Shown here piece after piece: positions 11,821 to 22,077 of a DNA stretch of 64,000 nt. Under the pieces are notes generated by a model. It ran no database searches. It saw nothing but the letters and a program-made list of their open reading frames with translations, and was not told the DNA's origin. Every line of letters begins with the position of its first letter. The stretch's first letter is position 1. The DNA comes from Taenia hydatigena (Eukaryota; Platyhelminthes; Cestoda; Cyclophyllidea; Taeniidae): contig JADWOT020000001.1 of assembly GCA_036345935.2 (NCBI GenBank), forward strand, positions 30,509,062 through 30,573,061, read 5' to 3'. A program made the translations under genes and the position numbers.

Positions 11821-11899
11821 GTTAATTTAATCCCAATTCGCATCTAGGAAGTTTTATTCTGGTAGGCGGTTTTAGTCTTAATCACGAACCTTTCAACCC

Positions 11900-12205
11900 T
11901 TCAACCGCCATCACCGCCACCGCGAATCACTCCAACATCTTGCATTGCCTACCATTCCACACACTCATCACATGTTACTTCACCATCACAACCACCTAGG
12001 TAAGCTTGTAGCATCTGAAAGGGAAAAAAACCAAACAATGGAAGGACCGATGTGTGAGGATCCTACCGCTGCTGCGTCTACTTCACTCAGAGACATTAAC
12101 TCATGCCGTCAAAGCTGAGCAACCTACGATTAAGACATCACCGAGGCCCTCTACATAACATGTTTTACAGCAAGGATCAAATCAACACAACAAACAACTC
12201 TGCCC
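11900..12205 (-). repeat. Inverted repeat arm, right
   Basis: Reverse-complement partner of about 10555-10955, with a spacer of roughly 950 bp between the arms. It carries a degraded copy of candidate exon c in minus orientation. Confidence 0.8.
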
Positions 12206-12710
12206 CTGCGAATTTTATTGTTCGTTAGGAGGAATTGAGGAGTACGGTAGACTTTGTGCTCTGTGACACATGCAGAGCGTTCTGCGTAATCAATGGCTTT
12301 GATTAAAATGATTTCTCATTCAACTGTTTTCTTTTTGTCGCCCACTACTGCCTCCTCCTCCCTCTCACCTGTCCTCCGTTAGACCTGAGCTGAATTTGGA
12401 ACGTTTGCCATCGAGACCACAGGTCAATCCGCTGAATGCCTGCGAACTACTTTTCTTGACTCTTCGAGAGCACCAGCGACGGCGCCAACATCACCACCAG
12501 TAAACGCAGAAGCAATGAGTGGAAGAATAGTTGAAAAGCTCAGCAGTGGACCCCTAATTGAGTAACCGAGGCGATTTTCGAATTGATGATTGGGTGGATT
12601 CGGTGGATCAAGGCTAATGACTGGTTGGTTAGAGGAATGAGTGTAGCAATGCCAATCACTGAACAGACAGGTGGTGGACGTACTTGACCGAATTTTCTTG
12701 ATTACGGGCC
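12206..12710. other. No clear gene; upstream flank of USP5-like pseudogene
   Basis: The zinc-finger UBP exons of a USP5 gene should lie here. I looked for the CGRR/DGSGGNNH and VVKLGTIT motifs and found only weak, frame-broken resemblances around 12600-12700. I therefore start the pseudogene at 12711. A 110-codon antisense frame (12424-12756) has no recognisable motif. Confidence 0.4.
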
Positions 12711-13339
12711 GCTGAAGTCTTTCCTTACGCGAAGGAAGACATGGTGACTGACCCACTGTTGGCGCAGCATCTTGCTCACTTTGGCATTGACACGCAGAAT
12801 CAGCACAAGACCGATTGCACTGTGATGGAGATGGAATTTGAGGCGAACGAGCGACTGGGAGAGTGATTGACTCTGGAGGAGGCTGATCGCACCCTCACAC
12901 CGCTTTATGAGCCAAGTCTGACCGGTTGAGGTAATCTCGGCAACACGTGCTATATTAACTCGGCTATATTGGTGACGAAAGTATCGGGTTACCATTTGAG
13001 CTCCTCGATTCATTCCCTTTTCCATCATTTAGTGTTCAGCCATGTTACGAGCCCTGTTTTGCTTATGATTGTGTGTCGCCCGTCTGATAGTTGGCCATCT
13101 CTCTGGGCGGGTTCTCTTCGCGACAGAGGTCTTCCGCAGTCACTATGCCTTCGCCTTTTCCAACTTCGTGGAGTCGGTGATGGGTGCGGTAGCACGAAAT
13201 GGAAGCGGCACCGCTGCTGTAGAGTCTTTTGGCTTGCGGATGAGCAAGTTGGGTCAGGCGCTATGCTTTGGTGTCTACTCGTTTCCAGGCATAGTGATTG
13301 GTAAAATGATTGGAGGAGAGGTGGTGTCCAAACAACCAG

Positions 13340-13463
13340 GTGAGCTTCTCTATCCACCATTCGTCCTAGAATTATTTGCCAGTCCATGCACTCCCTATCT
13401 GTTCAATCTAACCTGAACTGATGGTTTATTCACTCATTTTTAATTTATTCTGCTTGACTACAG
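13340..13463 (+). other. Retained intron of USP5-like copy A
   Basis: 124 bp starting GTGAGC and ending in a pyrimidine-rich tract with ACAG. Removing it joins KQP-G-ICPRMF in frame: one base of the Gly codon lies before the intron and two after. Both splice sites are intact, although the gene is broken elsewhere. Confidence 0.8.
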
Positions 13464-14106
13464 GCATCTGCCCACGCATGTTTTGTCACCTCATGGGTCG
13501 TATGAATGCGGATTTTGCGAGCAAGCAGCAGCAGGATGTGCAGGAGTCCCTTTTCCACCTCTTTAACCTAATGGAACCTGAGATGGGTGAAAAGTCGACG
13601 GTTGACACTCCTCCTTTCCTGCACTTGCTTGCTTTTGCTGTGGAGGACCATATTCAATGTGGCTTGACTGGGAAGGTTTATTCATCTCTTGCTCCGCCTA
13701 CATGTCTTGAGTTTTTTACGAAGGGGACTTCATCGTTGATGCATTGATTCACCTGCCTTGTCATGCATCCCTTCTACAGTCTGTTCAAAGCTTTACTTCC
13801 TTGCCTCTTCACTCATCCGTCTGGACTGCATTCATGTACTCACCAAATATTCCAACCATTTACGATGTATTCTTCGGCCTGCTTATCTTTGCGTTTATGT
13901 GGACCCTTAATTCCCCATTCCTTTCTCCATCCATCAAATTGTGTGTCTGCCGGTCTTGGGCATAATGCCCTTCATCTACCACATTCTCTCTCCCTACCTA
14001 CTCCAACGAACCATCCCGTCCACTTATCCTCTCAACCACCCACTCTGATTGCTTTCAACATTGTACTCTGGACTCAACAACCTATGTAACGTCCTCTCCC
14101 CAACAG

Positions 14107-14271
14107 ATTCAAGAGAAGGAACGAGTAGAGACAATTGTCTTTGCGCCGAATTCTCTAGAGGCGACAACAGATACGGACGAGATCGCAGCCCATAAGAAAC
14201 GCAGAAGTGAATCAGAGAAGACGAAGATGCCTTTGAATGAGAATCCGACGTACCTAAAAATCGGTATTGAT
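14107..14271 (+). other. Linker exon of USP5-like copy A
   Basis: A 55-codon, phase-0 segment without stops between an acceptor (CCCCAACAG) and a donor (GTGAGT). Its charged helical text (EIAAHKKRRSESEKTKMPL) corresponds by position to the EYEEKKRQAEEEKMALPE linker of human USP5, recalled from general knowledge of the family. Confidence 0.6.
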
Positions 14272-15689
14272 GTGAGTATTTCGCTCCACTGTGACGAAAG
14301 ATGAAGGTCAGTGCTAGGAGGTACTGACTGTTGGAAAATGTTGTGTAATAATAATTTATTTAAATAGGTTTGCCTCTGGGCTAAGGGTGCAGGAGACAGT
14401 GCAAAATTGTATTTCTCTGACCACTGATCCGCCAGGTGAAAGGACGACGGCACTTCGTTTTTTCCGCTTAATCAATTCCCTCAACATTGTCTGCGTGCGT
14501 TCTCGGAGCAAGAACTGGCTGTAGCGAAAGTTGAATGTAGCCACTTTAGCTAGATTGAAATTCTGGGGTGGATGGACGTGCACAATGTGGATCGTGGATA
14601 GACTTCTATGCTTTGCATGCTGCCGTTGGACTTCAACCTGACGATGAGGCTATGCCTAGTAAGGAAAAACAAGATTGATGGTTTTATTATGCTTAGCGTT
14701 TGTTTGTGGCAGCTTTGGGTGGTCGATTTTCTGATAGGCTTTTAAATTTTATGCACATTATCTAACCACTGATCTGAAAACGTGTTCCTTTAATTAGGGA
14801 TAGCATGTGCTACTACTGATATGTTTAAGTAGCTAATTTTGCCCACTGGTTTCCAAAGATTTTTTATCTCTACTGGCCTTCGCATAAATTTTAGATCACA
14901 TGAAGAGCTCTTCATTTTTCGTTCATTAATGTGATAGCGCTTCTTCCTCCTACTCCACCCAATGCTTTCCATTGCAGCTGTAATTAATCGTGATACGGCA
15001 TCCCCTTTTCTCAAGAGTCACAGTAATGAGTCATGAGCTGTATGTGGTTTTTTATCCTCTGGACTTGATTTGGTTAGTCACATTCACTAAGTGAAGTTAG
15101 TGACCAACAGTGGCAGCAGTCAAGGGTAGCAGCAGTCGAGAGCGTGGTGGGGCAGCTGCAGCACAGCATGGGCTTCACACACAACGCCTGTCTGCGTGTC
15201 CGTCTAACGACAGTCTCAAACACGGAGGCAGCGTCGAACTGGCTGAAGGAATACTTGGACGATTGTGCTGTAAACAACCCCATTTTGGCTTCACGTTTTG
15301 TTGTCTCACTGCTTCCAGCGTCACCATTGATACGGGTGCCCTGATGAGTTGCCTTCCTCTCCCTCCTCTTTATCCAGAAAATTCCATCACAAGATTGATT
15401 ATCCTAGCATACTAGTGCTTTGCTGCCACACGTCTGTTGGTCATCATGAAGTCGTGGTGCGTGTATTAAAACACCTACGTGAAGAAAACGGTTGCTAACC
15501 ATGGAATGAATCTGTCCATGTGGTTCATTGCTACTTGCGCTATTTCAGTAGTGTATGTGCGCGTCCCTAACGTCCGCCTGCTGGAAGATACGAGAAAGCC
15601 GTGCACAAACTGCCGCGTGAGAAGGCGCCTGCTTGCCACTAAAGTGTGTTTATGCTTATTCGTATGTAGGCAAAACGAGTGGTAGAAGT

Positions 15690-15790
15690 ATGTGACAACA
15701 ATGTGGAAGGTGCGATCAACGTGGCCTAATCGAGTGCAGACGCATTGATGGCTTGGGTACAGCAGATGTAACAAAGCAATGCTGCATCAG
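15690..15790 (+). pseudogene. Possible UBA2 remnant of USP5-like copy A
   Basis: Downstream of UBA1 the + strand reads VCDNNVEGAINVA, a TAA, then SSADALMAWVQQM. The NNVEGAIN core fits helix 3 of a UBA domain, and the order fits USP5 (UBA2 follows UBA1). It is short and broken, so the assignment is tentative. The final catalytic His motif was not found downstream. Confidence 0.35.
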
Positions 15791-16375
15791 TCAGCGCAGC
15801 AAGCCTGACAAGAAGTACAAAGGAGGAAGTATTAAATCGTGTTGATAGTTGCTACGAGTTCTTTTCCTTTGTAAGCCGCATTGGAGAGTGCACTGCTGTG
15901 AGTTATTGCTCCTGTCTTCCCTTATTTGACAGGGTCGGTTAACGAGACAGTTGGATAGCTAAATGGGTCGGGGAAGATGAGTAGCTCATTTGAATGCCCA
16001 GATGGTAGCTGTGAGCACAGGTTTTATTTGAAAGAATTGAGTATCTATGTGGATGAATGATTTGGTAGGGACTTGTTAGGGTACTACAAGATGGGGGGAG
16101 CGGGTAAGTAGATAAAGAAGGAGAGTGGGAGCTAGACTTCTTAAAGATGGGAATCGCTCAGTGCCAAAGTCACTAATCCTGATGAGCTACAGTACTTGAA
16201 GCACCTTCTAAGTGTTCCTGTACCTTTCCGTTTTCAATAAAGTCGGGACAAAGCGTGTGCCATATAAAGCGCGCTAGGGTGAGCAAGGGAATTGGCGGTC
16301 TTGTTGCAGCCCACATCCCATAATCCAGCTACTCCAGTCGAGGGCGGTTTACACTTGCAGGTGAACAAGTGAGTA
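15791..16375. other. No recognisable gene
   Basis: Intergenic DNA between the end of the USP5-like remnant and R1 copy 2. No open frame or repeat of note. Confidence 0.5.
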
Positions 16376-17691
16376 CACTTGTCTGCTGTGCTGAGTGAAT
16401 GACTGGCAGGCACAAAGAGACGTCGCGCAGACGAGTTTGCTCTCCTCCATGATCAGTAAGCCAGCCGATTATCCAAAGTGCTATGCGTCCGGCTGATAAA
16501 TCTTTGAGGCGAAGACGGCATGACTCTATGGCAAAGAGGTCATCGATGTCAGACAACTCCTACAAGTCCATGGAGAAATGGCGCTGGACTACGCCAACCT
16601 CAAGCAACACTTCATGTGTTACTACATGCATTGCTGTCCCAAAATGGAATGTAAGGCTGAAAAATCGCTCCCTTTCCTTGCCTGCCTTGAGGAGAGTCGT
16701 GTATGGCTGCCCATGGAGGCGCGTCAACGCCTGCTTAACCAAAGCCAGTACAGTGGACTCGCAGAGGAGGACGAAGAAGACCCGCTAATCATACCACGTG
16801 ACGATAAACAAAGCGAACATTCAGCTCTGATTCTTCGAGACTGTGGCAGTCTCGTTGTCTGAAGGACACTGCATAGTGGACGGCGACGCAATAGTCATCA
16901 CACTGGCTGTCGATTAAGAGGTGTTGTGTGGGAGGGATCTGGACTTCGTCAGCCAGTAAATCGTTCTCGTGAAGCATATTAAAGGCACGCGCATTAGTTG
17001 CACAAACTGGAACGCTGTGAATTGAGACCATGACTTTACTTGTTATGTGAATTGCTGGCGCCTTGTCACGATGCCGATGCTATGCGGAGGCTATGTTGAA
17101 AGGTCCGTTGTTCAGTGCAGAGGAGCATGCATGTTACTTTGGTATCGTTTAGTACAGTGAGGGGGAGGGTGATTAGCGAGTTCGGTTGCTCAGGTGAAAA
17201 TCGAATGTGTGTGGGCTAAAGTAGACCAGAAAATAGGCAAAACTATCTTTAAAAATCTGTAAGGGACGATGGTAATTAGTCGAATAAATGTGAGGAGGAA
17301 ACAGTAAGTGGGTGTGGATACAGCCTCTAAGGTACTTTTTAGCGAGGACCACATCAGCATCACAGGATCTGTAAGTCATCGTAGGTGGTAGGACACGGGC
17401 GATCCACTCTACTCCTATCATAACAGTCTCGAGTCGTTATGGTTTAACACCAAACACAGTTTCGCGAGTTGTGGTGGGGCTCTTCTACTCGAGTATATAG
17501 TGTCACACAATCAAGCATACGCGCTAGCACCCAAAGGGCTCATGTGGAATTGTGGAAGAAGATGACTTAAAGTAATCCGGCTTCTATAGCTATAGATGCC
17601 GACGATGTTTCTGTGTTTGGGGCTACGCTAACGTCAGAGACCTACTAAACCATGTACGCAGATTTTGTCCTCGTAGTGGCTTTGGAGAGAC
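16376..17691 (+). repeat. R1 long direct repeat, copy 2
   Basis: Direct partner of 1-1313. The two copies differ by scattered substitutions and small indels, more so after about 17000. The true left boundary cannot be set because copy 1 is cut by the window edge. The two copies bracket the whole 1.3-16.4 kb interval, so unequal recombination between them would delete or duplicate the USP5-like pseudogene. Confidence 0.9.
16483..16862 (+). pseudogene. Unrecognised frameshifted coding remnant in R1 copy 2
   Basis: Same two overlapping frames and same break as at 107-486. Changes are few: for example the start of the second frame reads HCCPKMECKAEK here against HYCLKMECKAEK in copy 1. The shared break shows that the damage, or the intron, predates the duplication. 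Confidence 0.4.
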
Positions 17692-18560
17692 AATCCAGCA
17701 GAATGAGATCCATTGGGATGAGAAGAGCGAACCCACTTCCGCCTCCAAAGTAATCACACCGAGGCGGCTGACCGGCTAGTGGGTTGTTGAGAGCCTAATA
17801 TGCTCATTGGATAGCCAAGCAAAGCAGGTAATGAGGTTATCAATTAGAAGCCGCAGTCACGTCCATCTATTAGATTGCAATGGACATTACCAACTATTTG
17901 ATGTGATGGTCTGTCTAAGCATCCAAGATAAGGTGGGTGGTGTGGAATAGCTGCTGACCTCCTACAGTGCCAGAGGATGAGCCCCATCAGGGCTGTTTGT
18001 CAGGTGGATGGTTCGACTGCATGCAGCAGCGATGACCAGATGGTTACAGTGAACAAAGACAGGATGCGAAAAGTTGAGCAGAGGGCGTATTACCAAGGTA
18101 AATGGGAATGTGAGGAAGCAGACGAGAAGACGTCGCATCGGTTTGCATGCAGTAGTAGAAACTAGAGAAGGAGACTAAGGAGAATGAGGGAGAAAGAGAA
18201 CAATGAGACGGAGCAGATCGCGTCGTCTCGTGTTCATAAGAATGAAAGTGTAGAGCTGCTGATGCACTAAGGTTTATTTTTTTCCTTACTAACACTAAAA
18301 TTGTGGATTGAATACAATCCGCTCCTCAACAGTTGCAAGACTAATTGTTTTGACCTTCAAATCATGCCAGCTACCACAAGGCGGTAAAAGGCCAGGCGAC
18401 GATCCACTGAATGGAGCAAATGTCGATGTGATTGATGTCCAAATCAGGAAGCAATTACAAAGCGGACAACTGTACCACTTCGGCTACTTTCATTGGGACG
18501 TGCAGGCACTGCTACCGAGAAATGCCAATTCAACATACTCAAGAGTATTGTGTGAAAATA
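17692..18560. other. No recognisable gene
   Basis: No gene recognised. An 88-codon + frame (18308-18574) has a protein-like middle (PQGGKRPGDDPLNGANVD) but no motif I can name and no splice context. Confidence 0.4.
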
Positions 18561-18755
18561 TGTATCTTTCGTGAGAGCAGACAAAGAGCATTCTTCATCG
18601 GTGAAGAAGGTGGATGACGACGGTTTGGTAAGCAGAGACGTGTTCGTGGAACGCTTTCTTTTAATTAGTCAGGCATATATAACGCAAACGTGTCGATCTG
18701 ACAAAGCGGCTAGATGTCCGTCCCCACTAATGATGGGGTCGTTGAGAACACAATG
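18561..18755 (-). repeat. Fragment of the R3/R4 palindromic repeat family
   Basis: Its reverse complement matches about 34500-34740 and, in + orientation, about 38340-38490. Shared blocks are CATCATTAGTG, GACACGTTTGC and GATGAAGAATG. It abuts the UBA remnant of USP5 copy B, so a repeat and a USP5 exon share a junction near 18750. Confidence 0.65.
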
Positions 18756-19296
18756 GTCCAAGTGTTCCACCAGGCGATTCGACGCTGTTGTTAGACAGGC
18801 AAGCGCACAGGCGTTGCGTGTAAAGTTCGTGCTCTGCTGTAGTTGCCCCACCACACCCTCGTCTGCTGCCGCCCTTGACCGGCGTGACTGTTGGTCACTG
18901 GTTTCACTTCGCAGATGCGAGTGAAACAAATCAGGCTCAAAAGAATAAAAAATAAACACGGCTCATGACTCATGGCTGTGATTTTTGAGACATGTAAGTG
19001 GATGTCGAATCACATTTAGTTACAAGGGCAATGGAGGATATTGAGTGGAGTAGAGGAGAGAAGCGACATCACTTTCATGAACGAGGAAAGTAAGTCGACC
19101 ACTAAAGCTGCTGCCATCCCCAAAAAACTCAAAGCAAAATATAAAAATATGAATTTTGTGTTTGCTTGCTAGGCATAGCCTCATCGTCAGGTTGTGGTCC
19201 ACCGGCAGCTTGGTAATCTCCACCAACCTTAGAATTTTGGACTAGCTGAATAATGGCCACGTTCAAGTTTTGTGGCAGCCAATTCTCGCCCAGAGC
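18756..19296 (-). pseudogene. USP5: USP5-like fragment, copy B (minus strand)
   Basis: Reading the minus strand from 19296: ALGENWLPQNLNVAIIQLV, then VGGDYQAAGGPQPDDEAMPSK. This matches the segment of USP5 that follows the conserved IKKF stretch (DWVPKKLDV ... LQPGEEELP) and is uninterrupted for 44 codons. Further on, at about 18935-18756, it reads the UBA1 segment GVVGQLQQSTNF, NACALACLTTASN and LVEHLDHC. The intervening DNA is presumably intron. Copy B preserves the WLP-Q text that is interrupted by a stop in copy A. Compared with copy A it lacks the NTEAA residues of UBA1 (a short in-frame deletion). No other exons are attached. Confidence 0.75.
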
Positions 19297-19299
19297 AAA

Positions 19300-19720
19300 T
19301 TTGAGCAGAAGGTACTGACTGCTGACAAAGGTATTGCAGTAGTCATTTATTTGAATAGGCCTACCTCTCGATTTGGGCGGCTCAGGAGACAGTGCGAGAT
19401 GCTTTTCATTCGGTCACCGATCCCTTCGGTGAAATGACGATGGCGCTTTGCTCCTCCTGCTTGGCAACCTTTCTCAACATTCTCTGCGTGCTGCCACAAA
19501 AATTAAATGTGATTGTTCTGTTAGCTTGAAATTTTGAGGTGGATAGACGTGAGGAATGTGGATTTTCTTTGGACTTTTCTACTCTTCGTGCTGTCAGCAA
19601 ACTTCAATTTGGCAAAAAGGCTGTGTTTAGTGAGGAAAAGCAAAGTTGGTGCTTTCATTACGCTTTGAGTTCTGTTGTTTGGTAGAAGCTTTCAGTGGAC
19701 AATTTTCTGACATGCTGCAA
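19300..19720 (+). pseudogene. USP5: USP5-like fragment, copy C (plus strand)
   Basis: It matches 14310-14740 of copy A in the same orientation. It includes the intronic lead (GGTACTGACTG...TTATTTGAATAGG), the catalytic-core stretch around TVRDAFHSVTDPFGEMTMAL, and the tail near GGCTGTGTTTAGTGAGGAAAAGCA. Frame breaks prevent a continuous reading, so it is a decayed exon with flanking intron. It begins only a few bases from the start of copy B and points the other way, giving a head-to-head junction near 19300. Confidence 0.7.
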
Positions 19721-20089
19721 CAAATTTGACATTCATTCCCTCCTTATTAGCCCTCGCTTTCTTGCAACGAGTGGCTTGAATAGAGGTAGGCGACATTCTC
19801 CATTACTAGTCAATTTTACGTGTCACTGTCACCATTGTGACAGTGCATCAATCGCGGGTGTGGTGTGAAAATGGGAGGCATCAGTGTAACAGCTTTCATC
19901 CACGCTGTAGTGTTCGGAGTTTAACTGAGTCGGGTGCATCGTACTAAAGAATTCGCCGGCGTAAGCCAAAACCACTTTAGTCTGCAATGAAGGGGATTGT
20001 GAATTGCTCGTGTCGTGGTGATTCCGCCCGCGGCTACACGCCAATCACAGCCAACAGATCCAGAGATGCTAATGCGGTCGATGCTATAA
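19721..20089. other. No recognisable gene
   Basis: A minus-strand frame of 71 codons (19829-20044) reads MHPTQLNSEHYSVDESCYTD in its middle. I cannot name it. The string MHPTQ also occurs in a minus-strand frame at 37113-37364, but the rest does not align. Confidence 0.35.
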
Positions 20090-21080
20090 AGTACTCAGGA
20101 GGCTATATTCAGGCCCACTCACCCTCTCATTTTCCTCCTCGTTCCATCGATCTCGACCACTTCCAACAGGCGACTATCGCTTCCTTTACACTTACTCACC
20201 TACGCATCCAAAGCGTTATCACTTGTCCCATTTGCCTTTATCCGCTACTTCCCAAAAAGGGTAATAAAATTAGCACTTTATGTAGCCAAAACTTTATTTG
20301 AACACACCACCATGCCAGAGTGAAAGGAGCTATAGGGTAAGGAGTATGAGCAATCAGGAATCAGAAAATGGAAAGGAAAGCAGTATCGAAGTTAATTTGA
20401 ATTGTCAGTAATACCTATGCTGTCAAAATGGAGCCAGTTTCACTGTATTGAGACAGCAGTTAAAAAATGCAAAGACTCAGTACGTGCAGAAGAAGGCTGC
20501 GCAGACTGATTCGCTTTGCAACAGCGTCATCACCACGTCATCAAAGCATGAACGTTGCGGCGATTTGGCTGCCTCATCTATCTTTGACGAGAAGACAAGG
20601 ATTTGAGATTGAATCACGAACGTTCTAGAAGCGAATGAATGAATAATAGGAGATTTTGCGGTCTATTTGATCCCACTCTTCTCATTTCAAGGATGTGAAG
20701 GTCAAGGAGGAGAGATGAACGCCAAACTGACCACGCGCTTTGGGATCCCTTCTTACCACGACCTGAGCAGACACCAACCAGAGAGTCTTCGGTGCATTAT
20801 TTGGAGTGTTCTCTTTCAAGTGCTGTGATTGGTGCCATTTGTTGAAACAAGCGCCACGCAGGACTCTCTATAGACAAAAGACCGAAGGATTCCGGCTTAC
20901 TTGTTCTTTTCCGTCTATCCTGCCCATGATTGACCCCTAATACCATGACGGTTGCAAGGACTCGTTTGGGTCGAAGAAGCATCTCTGTAGATATCACTCA
21001 TACGAGAAGTGAACACATCGACATGAGACGTTAAATTTCACTAGATGGTTGCAAGGGCGAATTTGAACCAGGCCTGAAAG
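20090..21080 (+). repeat. R3 dispersed repeat, diverged copy
   Basis: Same orientation as about 33400-34330. Landmarks are the GCAGAAGAAGGCTGCGCAGAC block (20487), the GAACGTTGCGGCGATTTGGCTGCC block (20549), and GTGCTGTGATTGGTGCCATTTG (20820), aligned with the GTGATTGATGCCGCGTGG block at 34025. It is the most diverged copy. Confidence 0.65.
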
Positions 21081-21631
21081 TTCCCGAGGCTGCAAGCTAC
21101 TTTTGAACCAAGGAGAACAAAGTGGCTGAAAGACGAATCGCTCCCACATTGCAGAAAAACGTTAGCAGTCCAGACAAATTGAAGAGTCCAAGGCAAACAA
21201 CTTTGTTAGCGAGCAACACACACCTGTCTGCCAAAGCAGACAAGTTGTGCGAACGTCACTTGTTTAGTGATTGGACCACCATTTGGTGCTAAAATGGCAA
21301 GAGGTCCACCACGATTGCAGATGCTACATGCAAACGGTCTCAATCCTAATTGGCTGAAAAAGTGGCTCCCACGAAGTTTGATGCTGCTGTAATGTCAGCA
21401 GCAATGCACTGTCATAATTGCGAAGGTGTGTAACAGGGTGGGTATCGATCTCCATCATTGGAGGCATTAATGACGAGTTGAGGTGAGGAGGATTAGGCAC
21501 GTTTGGGAAAGGACAGGTACTGTTGCTGAATCACCGCTGTCTCTGTGATTAGTGTCGCTGCGAGGAAGAAGAGACGCAGGCACACGCGATTTCAACAGCC
21601 AGATTAGCCACCACATAATTCAATAACGTTG
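21081..21631. other. No recognisable gene
   Basis: No open frame or repeat that I can support. Confidence 0.4.
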
Positions 21632-22077
21632 ACATTTCTTAAGCAGCTTCATCACGTCGCCATACCCGCATTATTCATGCTTGACTATGAAGCGTTCAAA
21701 GAACACGCTTTTGCATCCATTAAGAGTACTTCCTGGCGGATCGTACTCTACTCTATCCAAGGGAATTAAAGCTATGCAAAAATGAGCGAAACCGGATAAA
21801 CTGATCCAATTACAGAAACCAACAAACCAACGAAATGTGGCATTTCTAAAGCAGCTTCGTCACGTCGCCATACCTGTATTATTCATGCTTGACTAAGAAG
21901 CGTTCAAAGAACACGTCTCTGGCTTTGGAGCTGTTGCCATCAGCCTTCACATCAATTAAGAGTACTTCCTGGCGGATCGCACTCTACTCTTTCTAAGGAA
22001 ATAAAAGCTATGCAAAAATAAGGGAAGGAGGATGCACAGATCTAATTACGGAAACCAACAAACCCATCGAAATGTGT
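21632..22077 (+). repeat. Two-copy tandem repeat (about 208 and 237 bp)
   Basis: 21632-21839 and 21840-22077 start with ACATTTCTTAAGCAGCTTC and CATTTCTAAAGCAGCTTC respectively and end with an AACGAAATGTG or ATCGAAATGTG block. Copy 2 has about 30 extra bases after GAACACG (CTGGCTTTGGAGCTGTTGCC region). The units are adjacent and similar. Confidence 0.88.

Larger units (their letters stand above)
12711..15290 (+). pseudogene. USP5: USP5/isopeptidase-T-like deubiquitinase, intron-bearing pseudogene (copy A)
   Basis: USP5 family enzymes disassemble free polyubiquitin chains. The pieces follow family order. 12711-12971 reads AEVFPYAKEDMV, then LAQHLAHFGID, KTDCTVMEMEFEANERLGE, LTLEEAD and the Cys box GNLGNTCYINS (catalytic Cys codon 12948-12950). 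About 13103-13339 reads VLFATEVFRSHY to FGLRMSKLGQAL. 13464-13750 reads GICPRMF and the QQQDVQESLFHLFN box. 14107-14271 is a charged linker with KKRRSESEK. About 14390-14680 reads TTALRFF...NWL-KLNV and then LQPDDEAMPS. About 15110-15290 is UBA1, with SVVGQLQHSMGF and NTEAASNWLKEYLDD. It is disabled by TGA at 12864 (a Trp position in the family) and at 12927, TAG near 14523, and a frameshift near 13680. The zinc-finger UBP and the C-terminal His box are not recognised. Because introns are retained, it is a duplicated copy, not a processed one. Confidence 0.85.
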
